The position numbers and the translations under genes were made by a program. Positions 53,301-63,995 of a stretch of 64,000 nucleotides of DNA are shown here, in pieces; position 1 is the stretch's first letter; every line of letters starts with the position of its first letter. The notes under the pieces are model-generated. The model was not told the DNA's origin. It did not search any database and saw only the letters and a list, made by a program, of their open reading frames with translations. This DNA comes from Bolinopsis microptera (Eukaryota > Ctenophora > Tentaculata > Lobata > Bolinopsidae): NCBI RefSeq assembly GCF_026151205.1, contig NC_087073.1:2252501-2316500 (forward strand). Direction: 5' to 3'.

Positions 53301-56300
53301 TCAGATTAAAGTGCAGGGGAAATGTGATGTTGTGTTGTTGTGTGGTAAAGTGGAACTCGTAACCACTCCGTTTAGAAACCGGGGCCACCGGGGCCAATTA
53401 CCGCGGTTTTTGAGGTAGAAAATTCCAAATTTACAATATTGACTTTTTCCCCCCTACTTCTTCACATATATCATTTTATTCCTGTACTCCTTCTGGATCC
53501 CGACTTTCAGTGAACTGCTACTTTCAGTTACCTATCTACCTGAAGGTAAGAGTTGTACGTTAGAATCGGCCGTAAACAAGCACTTACGTTAATAGACCTC
53601 TGATGGGCAATGGGAATCTAGTCCACTCAATCGGGGTAATGTATTGGTAAAGGTCTAACAGCACATATTCATACCACACAATTCCATACCGTAGAACCTA
53701 GGTTAATAGATGATTTAACATTATGGCATTAATAACATTATATTTACGAGGCTGAAATAAAAACACCAGTAGTAGTAGTTACCAGAAGTTGTGAAATGTT
53801 AGTTAACCATAATGTACACGCTGTAGTCAAATAGTTAACTGTCACAAATAGTGCAAATTAAGTAATCGGCCACATTCTACCTTTGATCCTACGTTACATG
53901 GAACACTTGTTTTAATTGGATGTGATCATCATCGGGAATCATCTACATAAGTACATAGGTGCAACAAGCAGTACACGCCATCTAGCCTCAGTGGGATTGC
54001 GGACCCACTATACTAGGAGACCTTGTGTGTCACCAGCGTGAACCTAAAAGCATATGGCGTTAACCGTATTACCACAGAGCCCTACAATTAACTAGAAGAG
54101 ATAAGACACTAAGACTTATTTTCGTAAACTTACCTCCGAGCACTGAAAAGCGTACTGACACGCAGTAATTCAAGTTAAGTAAGTTGACTCTATAGTGGCA
54201 ATATAATATTAAAATACGGCTGAAAACACCCATATATAACGTGATCGAATAACGTAATCGGACTATGGGCGCATAAAACATTTAACAGAGCTAAACAGAC
54301 TTAACACTGGTTAAGTTAATCAAACAACGGGTTTCAACATAATAGTCAATATAACTGACCCACTATAAATTAAGATAAAGGGCAGTCATTATTTTTGTTA
54401 TTTCAATTAGGCGCTTAATAGGGTGGATATCAGTCAACTAAATAGTTATTATCCACCATATACAGCAAAACCACTGAAATTTCCCTTATTTTGCCCTTTA
54501 TAAAATTACTATTACCGTATTGCCAATTAAAACGTCGTCTGGGGAAGGGAGCTGGAAGGTGCAACTGCTAACGATCATAATAAGAGTATATAAGGAGTGA
54601 ATATAGTTAATCATATGCGAACTAATAGGGCCATTAAGGACTAGTTGGAAGTACCTGGTAAGGACACGGCTGATTCAGTAAGTTATGTGTTGTAAAGCGA
54701 TAAAGGTATACTCACTGAACTCCTGGTTATTCAACCTTACGATCAGTGTTATCCTTATAACGCATTCCCGAACACACGTGCCGTTGCTTTAACAGGTGAC
54801 TCGCGAGTCTTAAACAAACCTAGGTAAGGACTAGCCACCGGCCCTATTAAATAAAATAAAAAGGTAAGTGAGTGTAGAGATCTCAAACGAAGTAGTTATT
54901 AACCTCTGCAGATGGTATATTCCTGCAGATGTTACGGCTGATATTGCCGATTCCGCCAACGTAAAATTATTGCATATGTAAAATATTGGGCGAAGAAGTA
55001 CTAGGTCTAGAAATAACTAGGGTACTTACAAGATAAGCCATGTGAAAGGTCACATGTTATAACGGCATAAATAAGCCATGTGAAAGGTCACATGTTATAA
55101 CGGCATAAATGAGCCATGTGAAAGGTCACATGTTATAACGGCATAAATAAGCCATGTGAAAGGTCACATGTCATAACGGCATAAATAAGCCATGTGAAAT
55201 GTCACATGTTATAACGGCATAAATAAGCCATGTGAAAGGTCACATGTTATAACGGCATAAATAAGCCATGTGAAAGGTCACATGTTATAACGGCATAAAT
55301 GAGCCATGTGAAAGGTCACATGTTATAACGGCATAAATAAGCCATGTGAAAGGTCACATGTTATAACGGCATAAATAAGCCATGTGAAAGGTCACGTGTT
55401 ATAACGGCATAAATAAGCCATGTGAAAGGTCACATGTTATAACGGCATAAATAAGCCATGTGAAAGGTCACATGTTATAACGGCATAAATGAGCCATGTG
55501 AAAGGTCACATGTTATAACGGCATAAATAAGCCATGTGAAATGTCACATGATGTAAACGGCATAAGAAGCCATGTAAAAGGTCACATGATGTAAACGGCA
55601 TTAGAAGCCATGTGAAAGGTCACGTGTGGTACCAAAGTAAGAAATCTAAACAAATAACAGGATGTAACAGTTGTTAAAAGGCCATGAGAGGGCTCACAGA
55701 TTGTCAGGTGTTATGTTAACAAATCACCACGTATCACATGTTAGATACAAGTGTTAGGAAGTATACATAACATCACAATGGCAGCTACTATGGAGTGTAC
55801 GGGTGGTTGCGTCGATTGTGCGGGTCTGGCTGCGTAGTTGGGAGCACCAAGGGATGCTGGAAATCAGCGCCCCCCTCTCCCTGTATTTCAGCGAACCAAT
55901 GGGTAAGCGGCAATTCTGCTCGCAGATTGTTGGGTACAGGATGAAGGTGCAAGTGTCCCTAAATGGATGCAATAATTCTCTTGAAAATCGGATCGGGGAT
56001 CCGTCGGCTTGATCTACTCCCAAGAGCAACTAGTGCCCAGCACCCGCCGCAGTCGATGCGATCACACGTGCCCTTAAATCATATACGGTGTATGTTAAGA
56101 TTATAAGAAGTGAGTTAAGAAACATAAAAATACCGTATACCTAAAAAGGCCCAGGCAAAAGCAGTTCATTCTATAAAAGTTCAAAGTAAGTTAATCTTAA
56201 GAATGATTAAGAGAGGCATGCATGCATGGAAGTGTGTCCCAGGTAAGAGTGGCCACTCGTTTAGGTAAGGTAACACAGGACAGGGAGTATAGGTACTATA

Positions 56301-59300
56301 TTGGACACACTCCATAAGCAGAAATTTCTATATTATTCAATTAAATACCCAACGTATGTAATGAACTGTTACAAATTACGACCACAATTATAAAATTAAT
56401 TAAATAACTAATGCCGGTGACATTAGAAGTGATAAGACCGAGAACGTCAGTATTGTACGTATTTTCGACATATGGTAACCCGGTTACACATATGGTAACA
56501 CACCTGGTAACCCGGTTACACATATGGTAACACACCTGGTAACCCGGTTACACATATGGTAACACACCTGGTAACCCGGTTACACATATGGTAACACACC
56601 TGGTAACCCGGTTACACATATGGTAACACACCTGGTAACCCGGTTACACATATGGTAACACACCTGGTAACCCGGTTACACATATGGTAACACACCTGGT
56701 AACCCGGTTACACATATGGTAACACACCTGGTAACCCGGTTACACATACGGTAACACACCTGGTAACCCGGTTACACATATGGTAACACACCTGGTAACC
56801 CGGTTACACATATGGTAACACACCTGGTAACCCGGTTACATAAACGGTAATAAACCTGGTAACCTGGTTACATAAACGGTAATAAACCTGGTAACCTGGT
56901 TACACATACGGTAACAAACCTGGTAACCTGGTTACATATTCGGTAACAAACCTGGTAACCTGGTTACATAAACGGTAATAAATCTGGTAATCTGGGTACA
57001 TAAACGGTAATAAACCTGGTAACCTGGTTACATAAACGGTAATAAACCTGGTAACCTGGTTACATATTCGGTAACAAACCAGGTAACCTGGTTACACAAA
57101 TATGGTAAACAAGTAGATTGCTCATTCCCGCTCCCCCTTTTTGTTTCCCTTGTCGTCACATACATCATTGCAACGGCATTTCCCTCTAGCTAGCAATGCA
57201 AACGGCAATGCATTTATTTTCACGGTACTTGATTGCTTTACCAAATTCACCTGGGATTTTCCCTTGGTAAAGTCAATGCCGGGTAGTGCTATTCTAAAAA
57301 CTATTATAAAACATCGGAATACTGTATACTTGTATACAAACTCAGCAAGCTTCGTTTTTGCACGTGAGATATTTATTATATTATTTGAGAGATAACGAAT
57401 ACTCCTGGCAAAGCATCAGATACACTTTGATTTAAAAACCAGTCAACGTTTATTTTTACCAGTACTGATGATCTGGATTTGCTCCATCGTGCAACAAAAG
57501 TGGAACTATGTAGTATTAATACTTATAATAATCATATTATTAGAAATTACCACCTTAACACAGTACCGTCTATAATTGATCTCAGTAGTATAGTGCAAAA
57601 TCACAATTCACTACCTTACAGCGTTCTGGAATAAGAGAAAAGCAACTTGCACCTTTGAAATTTTGAAGTTGACACTGTCGTTCTTTTGGAAATGGCAAAA
57701 GTCACACGTGAAATGCAACTGGCCGCATTCCGAATCAGCCTTATCTTAGATCAAGTTCCTTTAAAAAAAATGTGTGCGGACAATAAGTCGCAATTAATCC
57801 GCATTTCCAAACACTCATATATTATGTGCAAACTGTTATTCCTGGACGTGTGAGATCATAGTAACCAAAAATCCAGATCATTTCTTATACTCTCATATCA
57901 TACTCTTATACTACAATGTACTAGTAGAGTTTTGATTACAAAGTACAAAGTTATTGAAAAAAAAAATGCACTTAAATAACACCCCTACTAATCGGTACTT
58001 TGACAGAAAATGGCCGATCCGCAAGGTAATAACGCCGCCGCAGCAGCAGCCGCTGCCGCCAGAATGCCACAGCGTCTCAACCCGATGTTCATAAGAGCAC
58101 CACCACAGTTCAAGAGCGGGATGGACCTGGATCTATACCTACAACGGTTCCGGGCGTACTCCAGATCCATTAACTGTCCGGCAAACGAACAAGCGGACCT
58201 TCTAATAAGCTTGCTGGAGGACAAGGTACTAGAAGGGATCTCGAGAACGGTTCAACTCGTGCAGAGCGATTTAGACGAACTCATCGCCCAAATCAGGCGT
58301 GCAGAAGGGCAAGGCCGTAACAGAGAACGGTACATAACGGAGTTACGCAACAGAAAAAGACTTCGGACAGAAGGTATCTGGGAATACCACCTCGAGTTAC
58401 ACAAACTGGCAAAGAAGGCTTATCCAAACAATGATGCTATGAGAAACGGGTCTCTCAGAGAATCATTTATCGCCAACATCAACGACTCCTATTTAGCATC
58501 GCGGCTAAGGGAACTACAAGAGCTCGAAATGGAGCAGCTGTTGGATGCAGCGATCACCTTACACGGATGCCAAACGGCATCAATAAAGCCAGTCAACGTG
58601 GTAACGTATCAGGAGGACAACGGGAGTTTTGAACGGGAAAGAGATCAGATCTGGCAGCGGTTAGACGATTTATCTCTTCGGATGGAGCAATTGGAAGTTA
58701 ACCAAATCATTTATAACGAGCCGGGAGCCACATCTCCTTGGTGGTAACGACAAAAGCTACAAGTTGGAAACGTGACCAAGAGGCTTCGTAGCACCAGATC
58801 AACGACAACCCTACCGGAACATCTACCCGACACCTTCTTCACAGCTACCTTCGAAACACCCCCACACCCACCTGTCTAAGTATTACCTGTCACAGTAAAT
58901 TCGGTATCAACTGATGACATCTTTTATAGGCCTCATTTTTAGGCCCCATTTTTAAGTTAGTAAAACTATCATTAACGGAAATACTAACTATATATGCACT
59001 AAGCTACGACCATAGTAAAATGATGAATCCTATAAAAACTTAGCACTAAGTCCCTTCACTTCTGAAGGAACACAACACTTTCTCCAAGCTGAATCACTAA
59101 CTACCCCCTTTTTCAGAACGCGGCTATTGATGACGAGAACGGAACACATCAACAAACCAGAGCCAGAGAACAACTCTCAACCCTATACCTCCATCGGGAC
59201 TACAAATATATCCCCACCAAAGGAACTGGACAATTGCAGTAGAACAATAACGTTAAATTATTTATCCCTGAACTAAAGAATGCAATAGGACCAGAGAGTT

Positions 59301-62300
59301 AAATTATTTAGCCAATGACCATAATCACCTGCAGTAGGGTAACTGACGTTACCCTAGCCTAGTTATGTCCAAGTTCAACGGAGCGATACCTTATAGTATC
59401 ATTGAACAAATCACTAGACCTTTTGTTTAGATGTGTTAAATAGCCCCTAGTTCGTGTAGGAAAACCCACACTCCTTACCCTTGGACTCTAGGAAAAGCCG
59501 GACTCACAGCCGAGGTTCTCACCACTGGGATGCCTCAGTCTTGACGCGGACGTCAAAGTTAAAAAGAAGAAAGCTGTAAGAACCTCCGATGGTTCAGCAT
59601 ATCGGTGTGTATTCAGCATACCAGTATGTGTTCAGTTACCTGTGTGTAATGCCTCTTGGATATTAATTCTTTAGATTATCGGAGTTAATTGACTTCAGCC
59701 AACGATAGTTGGTGAACCCACGTCAGTGTCAGGACCAAGATAAAAGTGACAACCAAGATAGCGTTTTGGAGCAATCACAAAGCTGAAGCGAGCGCAGTCA
59801 ATCATAACTAATCAAGCTAAGTTAAGATAGCGCTCTAAGGAACCCCTCACGGTCGTTAAACGGAGTTAGTCAATCGAGAAGTAATCAAGATAACACAATT
59901 CTCATTAACGACCTCCTAACGAGGAGGATATAAATATACGGCACAATACTTAGTTGGGGCTCTCTCTCTCTCTCTCCAGTCCTCACCAACCTGGGTTCTC
60001 TCCACAACGGACTCTCTTACGACAGGATGGAATACTACTCTTGGAGGAGCACTGACGACATATCATCGTGAACAGCGGAGATCATCACATATCTAGAGTC
60101 CAACCCATCGGAACTCCTTTCCTGTAACTAACTCCTTTCCTATACTGAGGTGAGTACTCCTAGGACGGGCTAATAGGTTACGTGTTAAATATTCTATTGA
60201 AGACTATTGTATGTTTACTTCTAATTACATTGATGTCGGAAGTTCTATTCCGGCCCCCTTAAATAGGCGTATGTTACTAGTCTCTAAACCGAAGTATGTG
60301 ACTATTGAGTCACCAGCCAGGAAATATCCTGAGCTATAATTGTGATTGAAATTACTAAGTTCCTTCCCGCCACTTGCGGGAATAATGCTCCCGAGTATCC
60401 GTGGTTGGGTACCACTATATTAGTGGGACGTTACGAACTCGGGACCCTGGTGGACCTGAAGGAGGACATGATGTAGGTAAGTCGAACTCGTTACTCCGGC
60501 TAGCCAGGCATAATCATGTTTCAAGAGTTGTAGGAGCGCTCTTGTGGAGCCTAAAATAAGCACTCCACCCTAGGTTTATCTAAGTACAGTTTGGTCCACC
60601 ATTGTAGATTACGGTAGTCTTCCACCTGACCGCCGGGTCTTACAATCACCTCAACTATATCTACACGAGTTTCAGATGTATCCTTCTTAGCTCCGTATAT
60701 CTGTTGTGAAAAATGAGCAATTAATGAAAGTATCATAAGGTGTGAACACGACTATCAGACTATTCACTTTAAAAGACGGAACACCAGTTGTGAAGTGATA
60801 TCGGTCACAGTTCATTATCTTGTCACGTGATATTACCTTGTCTAACTGCTCGTAAAGATCAGTCTGTTCCGCGTTACCGTACTCATACTGTTTCACGTAA
60901 CTCCTGATAGCATTCTCAAAGTTCTCAGTTGTCGATTCAGTACCATCCATGAACATTTTAGCCTGCACTAGCAACGCCGAGCCCTGTGAAAGTTCAGTTT
61001 TATTCAAAACTCGGTGGTGGGTGTGACAAAAGAAATTTAAAACTTATGTCTGGATTATATTTCTGGAGAAATAAGAAAACAAATCTATTTACACATAATT
61101 CATTTTGCACCTTGTCCACTTTGTACCTTAGAGTAGGAGATAGAGTCGAACTGAGCAGTGATATCGTCAGGCTTAGAAACTTCGATTGAAGCGGGTCGGG
61201 AACTCATGTAGGAGTCTATGGCGAATGCTCGAGATTTGTCGGAAAAAGTCTGGAAGTCAAGCTGAAATAGTTCACATAGTTCAACAGCATGGTACTTTTT
61301 ATCTTATTTCTAATTGTAGTTTCAGTTTAATTTTGCTAAGAAATAAAGCAGTCCTTTTTAAATCCCAGCAAGGATGTTCTATTAGTATTAAATTTTGACG
61401 ATAAATATGTCCAGCTAATTTTGCAAAATTAATATAAAACCACGAGGAAACTCACGTAGTTCCACTGAGGTTCAGATTTGACAGTTCCAATCCACTCGAC
61501 ATAAGAAGCGAACCCCTCGTTTAGCCACAGGTCATTCCACCACTTCATGGTGACCAGGTTTCCAAACCACTGGTGAGCCAGCTCGTGAGCCACCACAGTG
61601 TTAACTCTGGCTTTGTTGTTGTATGTGTCTTTCTTGGGGTCCCAGAGCAGGGCTGTCTCTCTGTACAGGATCAACCCCCAGTTCTCCATAGCTCCCGCAC
61701 TGAAGTCAGGTACCGCTACTGAATCTGATGGGAAAGTTACCATGACAATCACAACGGGTTATCTACTTGACTTTAAACTTCATTCCTCACTGTCACAATA
61801 TTTCGCAAAATTCCGGGCAACATGATGGCCATTAGCCTCAGGCACGAAACCAATAACTCTTTTGTTGGAAAACTCAAAATGTCAAAGGTCACGTACCAAT
61901 CTTCGGAAGGGGGAAGTCTGTCCCGTAAAACGTTTCGTACTCATCAATAATCTTTGCTGTGATTTTGGCGGAGTATAAATCTGCTCCTGCATCAACAGGT
62001 CCTTTTCTACCACAAGTTCTTACCTGATGATATTACAAAAATCTGAGAGAAAATCACTGAAATACCAACTAAAAAGTCGATTGACTATATTAGTATTTAA
62101 TAGCGAGAGGGTTATCACGTGGCGGATATTCTGGGACTGAAGAAAAGTCACCTAATATAAATAAATATTTATCTAGTCTATTCTATCATTGATACTGATG
62201 AATTAAAATTCGCCTTAATATCCACTATAAGTTATTTTGACAGTGCCCTACCTTGACTCCTTTAGTACTTTCAATGATCGGTTCAGTGCACTTAAAGTCT

Positions 62301-62766
62301 GCTACAACAAAAGCCAGCAAGTAAGTTGACATTTTGACGCTCTTCTGGAAAACAAACTTGTTCCATGTATCGTCCACAGCAGTATTGCTCATCTCTGGCA
62401 TGTTCCACAGGACTAGCGGGTAGGTATTCTCCGCTGTTATCTCCATGGAGAAGGTGGCTTTAAAAGAGGGCTCATCAAAACATGGCATCACTTTCCTGGC
62501 TGCTAGTGGCTCCATTTGAGAAGCTAGTACTTTCCTGGGAGACAAGCAGCTGAGTCCTGGTACCGTGGTCACGTGGTCTTACATGTCACGTGGCTTTCAG
62601 TGTAAAGTCACATCAAACTAACATCTTTGTAATATAATTACAAAGATTTTGGAGATGTAATATAAGTCTTACTTGTCAAGACCATCTTCCTTGTAGCTAC
62701 TGATGTAAATCCCGTCCAGTCCTCGAACCAAGCGAGACTCCCATTCGAAGTAGATCTTATATTTAC
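47646..62766 (-). CDS. M1-family zinc aminopeptidase, partial and interrupted
   Basis: This is a gluzincin exopeptidase of the aminopeptidase N/ERAP type that removes N-terminal residues. Visible exons are 62673-62766, 62252-62534, 61897-62023, 61456-61724, 61127-61261, 60837-60983, a split exon (60645-60700 plus 50502-50636), 50118-50334, 48778-49055, 48365-48533, 48069-48143 and 47646-47828. Phases agree at the junctions examined. GAMENWG, HELAHQW and the Glu in LWLNEGF are all intact. The N-terminal exons, including any membrane anchor, were not found and may lie beyond the edge. About 150 residues normally present between 50118 and 49055 were not found. A 10-kb LTR element splits one exon. 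The allele is probably non-functional as it stands, or the element is polymorphic. Confidence 0.88.
48567..48665. repeat. Short GTGGTACACT tandem repeat
   Basis: About nine copies of a 10-12-bp unit in the short intron between two aminopeptidase exons, 34 bp from the acceptor. Confidence 0.85.
49056..50117 (-). other. Intron lacking the expected central aminopeptidase exons
   Basis: In M1 enzymes about 150 residues separate the YYIVNY exon from the WNFLWKKF exon. I find no matching frame here, only AT-rich DNA with C-rich CCCCAC stretches near 49560-49770. Confidence 0.5.
50502..50641 (-). pseudogene. Aminopeptidase split exon, 3' part
   Basis: Reads [20 protein letters not shown] and then [10 protein letters not shown], the conserved WTLQxxFPV segment that opens the next domain. 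The frame runs leftwards to a GTAATT donor at 50501. To its right the frame enters the LTR at 50642, where the antisense LTR replaces the rest of the exon. The other part is at 60645-60700. Confidence 0.88.
50637..50641. repeat. Target-site duplication ATCAC, left
   Basis: Five bases directly before the 5' LTR, identical to 60645-60649 directly after the 3' LTR. Confidence 0.93.
50642..51708 (+). repeat. 5' LTR (1067 bp)
   Basis: Begins TGTAAGAACC and ends GGTCTTACA. It has a TATAAATA box at 50996-51003, 354 bp in, followed by a CT-rich stretch that may mark the transcription start. It differs from the 3' LTR, as far as I can see by eye, only by a 2-bp CT deletion near 51031 and a 1-bp deletion near 51350. 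Confidence 0.94.
51711..51729 (+). promoter_or_regulatory. Candidate primer binding site
   Basis: TTGGAGCCTGATACGGGAC begins two bases after the LTR. TGG at the start would pair with a tRNA CCA end, and the following bases fit an acceptor arm and T-stem. I could not assign the tRNA. Confidence 0.5.
51730..52900 (+). other. Element leader, unassigned
   Basis: A 95-codon ORF (51812-52099) starts soon after the primer binding site, but I recognise nothing in it. The remainder has no long ORF. Confidence 0.4.
52905..53240 (+). repeat. 45-bp array in the LTR element, about seven copies
   Basis: The unit includes GTGACTCATCATGGTCGAGC and AGTGACTCGTTGAAATGAGC, and recurs every 45 bp (52921, 52966 and so on), diverging to the right. 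It contains AP-1-like TGACTCA words. Confidence 0.88.
53241..55020 (+). other. Element leader, no ORF
   Basis: AT-rich with many stops in all frames. I found no pol motifs. Confidence 0.45.
55028..55625 (+). repeat. 38-bp array in the LTR element, about 15 copies
   Basis: The unit is ATAAGCCATGTGAAAGGTCA then CATGTTATAACGGCATAA. Each unit contains CATGTGA-AAGG-TCACATG, a 7-bp stem with a 4-nt loop. The last copies are diverged. Confidence 0.93.
55626..56460 (+). other. Element interior with short unassigned ORFs
   Basis: A short Cys-containing ORF ([19 protein letters not shown], about 55778-55837) and a 69-codon ORF (55803-56012) are present. Neither resembles a protein I know. Confidence 0.35.
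56466..57110 (+). repeat. 32-bp array in the LTR element, about 20 copies
   Basis: The unit is CACATATGGTAACACACC then TGGTAACCCGGTTA. GTAACC-C-GGTTAC is a dyad in every unit. The right-hand third of the array switches to a diverged TAAACGGTAATAAACC form. Confidence 0.93.
57141..57395 (+). pseudogene. Integrase-like fragment
   Basis: The 84-codon frame contains [18 protein letters not shown], which resembles the segment around the first catalytic Asp of Gypsy-type integrases. It also contains [16 protein letters not shown], which resembles the second-Asp region but with Asn-Ser-Ala where Asp-x-Gly is expected. The third catalytic residue and the zinc-binding head are absent. If correct, this is a dead integrase scrap lying upstream of gag, the reverse of normal order. 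Confidence 0.5.
58010..58747 (+). CDS. gag: Gag-like capsid protein of the LTR element (245 aa)
   Basis: Gag packages element RNA into particles. After an alanine run (residues 9-17), the protein shows the Gypsy Gag pattern: [20 protein letters not shown], then [27 protein letters not shown] and [21 protein letters not shown] short coiled tail follows ([14 protein letters not shown]). There is no CCHC zinc knuckle and no protease or RT frame after the stop. The single intact frame among decayed sequence suggests the protein has been kept under selection or that the insertion is very recent. Confidence 0.87.
   Translation: MADPQGNNAAAAAAAAARMPQRLNPMFIRAPPQFKSGMDLDLYLQRFRAYSRSINCPANEQADLLISLLEDKVLEGISRTVQLVQSDLDELIAQIRRAEGQGRNRERYITELRNRKRLRTEGIWEYHLELHKLAKKAYPNNDAMRNGSLRESFIANINDSYLASRLRELQELEMEQLLDAAITLHGCQTASIKPVNVVTYQEDNGSFERERDQIWQRLDDLSLRMEQLEVNQIIYNEPGATSPWW
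58748..59560 (+). other. Region between gag and the 3' LTR
   Basis: No ORF above 60 codons of note and no pol or env motifs seen. Confidence 0.5.
59561..59573 (+). promoter_or_regulatory. Polypurine tract before the 3' LTR
   Basis: AAAAAGAAGAAAG ends one base before the LTR's TGTAAG. This is the expected plus-strand priming site. Confidence 0.85.
59575..60644 (+). repeat. 3' LTR (1070 bp)
   Basis: Same ends and TATAAATA position (59929-59936) as the 5' LTR. Near-identity of the two LTRs indicates a young insertion. Confidence 0.94.
60645..60649. repeat. Target-site duplication ATCAC, right
   Basis: Matches 50637-50641. Confidence 0.93.
60645..60700 (-). pseudogene. Aminopeptidase split exon, 5' part
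   Basis: Acceptor AG at 60702-60701, then [18 protein letters not shown] up to the target duplication ATCAC (60645-60649). Removing the element and one copy of ATCAC rejoins VDIVEV to MNTWTLQ in frame, giving an exon of 191 bp. Confidence 0.88.
60837..62766 (-). CDS. Aminopeptidase catalytic exons
   Basis: 62673-62766 encodes [12 protein letters not shown]. 62252-62534 holds [20 protein letters not shown], a hallmark of domain 1. 61897-62023 leads to [11 protein letters not shown]. 61456-61724 has [14 protein letters not shown], which recognises the substrate N-terminus, and HELAHQW, in which the two His bind zinc; the third ligand is Glu in [10 protein letters not shown], 18 residues further on. 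61127-61261 ends [10 protein letters not shown] and 60837-60983 begins [12 protein letters not shown]. All residues needed for catalysis are present. Confidence 0.92.
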
Positions 62767-63860
62767 CTGCATAGTAAACTGATACAGTAACTGAACTTTT
62801 AAATGTCTGAACACTTAATTTACCCAGCCCTTTGCCAACGTGTTCAGGTAAGAGTGTTACAAACCGCGATAACGTTCAGTATAGGTTTTTAAAGTGTGTC
62901 TCGTGAGTGTCAAGAAGCAATTCTATTAAAATATCCTGTAGACCGTCACCATGTGAACAGTAGACGAAAAAGAGAAGTTTTTACTTTCTTATTGTCCTCT
63001 GCAGCAAGTCTGAGGTTTAACTCGCTGAGAGCGACGATGAAGATGATAGCAGTTACATCGCCAAAACAATGTATTGAGTTACAGAAAATGAATAGCAGCC
63101 GGTTTACACTTTACAGAATTGCACATGATATATACATGACACAGGGGCTCCGTCACCAAGCAGACGATCGAGCAGACGAAACAGCTGACAGGGAAAATAC
63201 AAGAAGTGATTCCGAACGGGTGTAAGAACTATAAAATGGTATAGCTCTCGATGTACGAGTGTGCACGTGTGCGCGGCTCCGTTGTGGTAATAAATAACCA
63301 GCTGATATATAATGATATCCCGCCAAAAATTGAAACAGCTAGTACTGTGTCTTCTAGAATGTTCGCTTGGATGTTATGACAGCTTAAGACAGATATTTAC
63401 TAATCCACAGTTCAAATCTTTGACGATGAAATTGTAAATGTATAGGTATTATAATAGTTGAAATTTATAGATGTTTAGCTACCGAGCTGGCCGTGGTTAC
63501 GTGATGTTGAGAAATTTGTTGATTTCTGCATTTTCGAAACGTTCTTTTTTCGAAAAGGAACGCAAAGCCGTTTCCTGTCAGTCCGACTAACAAACTGAAG
63601 GGTGTTCCCACAATCCGGTCCGAGGTCCGGTTAACTTAAGCAGCTGTGAGCTGTTTAAGTGATAGCGAGAGGCAGATAGATGTAAAACTCTGCAGCTGCA
63701 GAACGAGAAGTGTCCTGCCTACTTATTCCTCAAACTAGCTCTTTCCTAGTTTAAACCGGAGGCGCCATATAGAGAATTTCCTTGGATAGCTGTCACGTGA
63801 CAGTCACGAGATATCGATTGAGCGCGTTTACTGGTTGAATATATAGCGCGTGATATTGAG
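62767..63860. other. Upstream aminopeptidase intron or 5' region, nothing assigned
   Basis: The N-terminal exons of the aminopeptidase should lie here or beyond the window. A minus-strand frame near 63060-62950 reads IIFIVALSELNL, which could be a hydrophobic anchor, but it lacks a start and splice support. Confidence 0.35.
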
Positions 63861-63880
63861 CTATTATGCAGAGCCATTAC

Positions 63881-63995
63881 GGACCCTATAAGGCGTAATT
63901 AAGAGCTGCAGCTAGCTCGGTCTCTATCACTTTCACTAGCTGCATCTAGCACGTGATATTTGCACAGCTAATTACACGCCTTATACGGTATAATC
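63881..63995. repeat. Imperfect inverted repeat at the window edge
   Basis: ACCCTATAAGGCGTAATTAAG with AGCTGCAGCTAGC on the left is mirrored by GCTAGCTGCATCT with CTAATTACACGCCTTATAC on the right. MITE-like; termini not defined. Confidence 0.5.

Larger units (their letters stand above)
50642..60644 (+). mobile_element. 10,003-bp LTR retrotransposon, Gypsy-type gag, no visible RT (non-autonomous)
   Basis: Two LTRs (50642-51708 and 59575-60644) begin TGTAAGA and end TCTTACA, and are flanked by the 5-bp duplication ATCAC. A primer-binding-site candidate follows the 5' LTR, and a purine tract precedes the 3' LTR. The interior has three minisatellite arrays, a broken integrase-like piece (57141-57395) and a Gag ORF (58010-58747). 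No protease, reverse transcriptase or RNase H is visible, so mobilisation would need enzymes from another element. The element lies antisense inside an aminopeptidase exon. Confidence 0.93.

Noticed and set aside
58010-58747. Host gene rather than Gag
   Set aside because: It lies inside perfect LTR boundaries and follows the Gypsy Gag pattern closely.
62896-63225. 109-codon plus-strand ORF upstream of the aminopeptidase
   Set aside because: No motif, low complexity of charged residues, and no splice or homology support.
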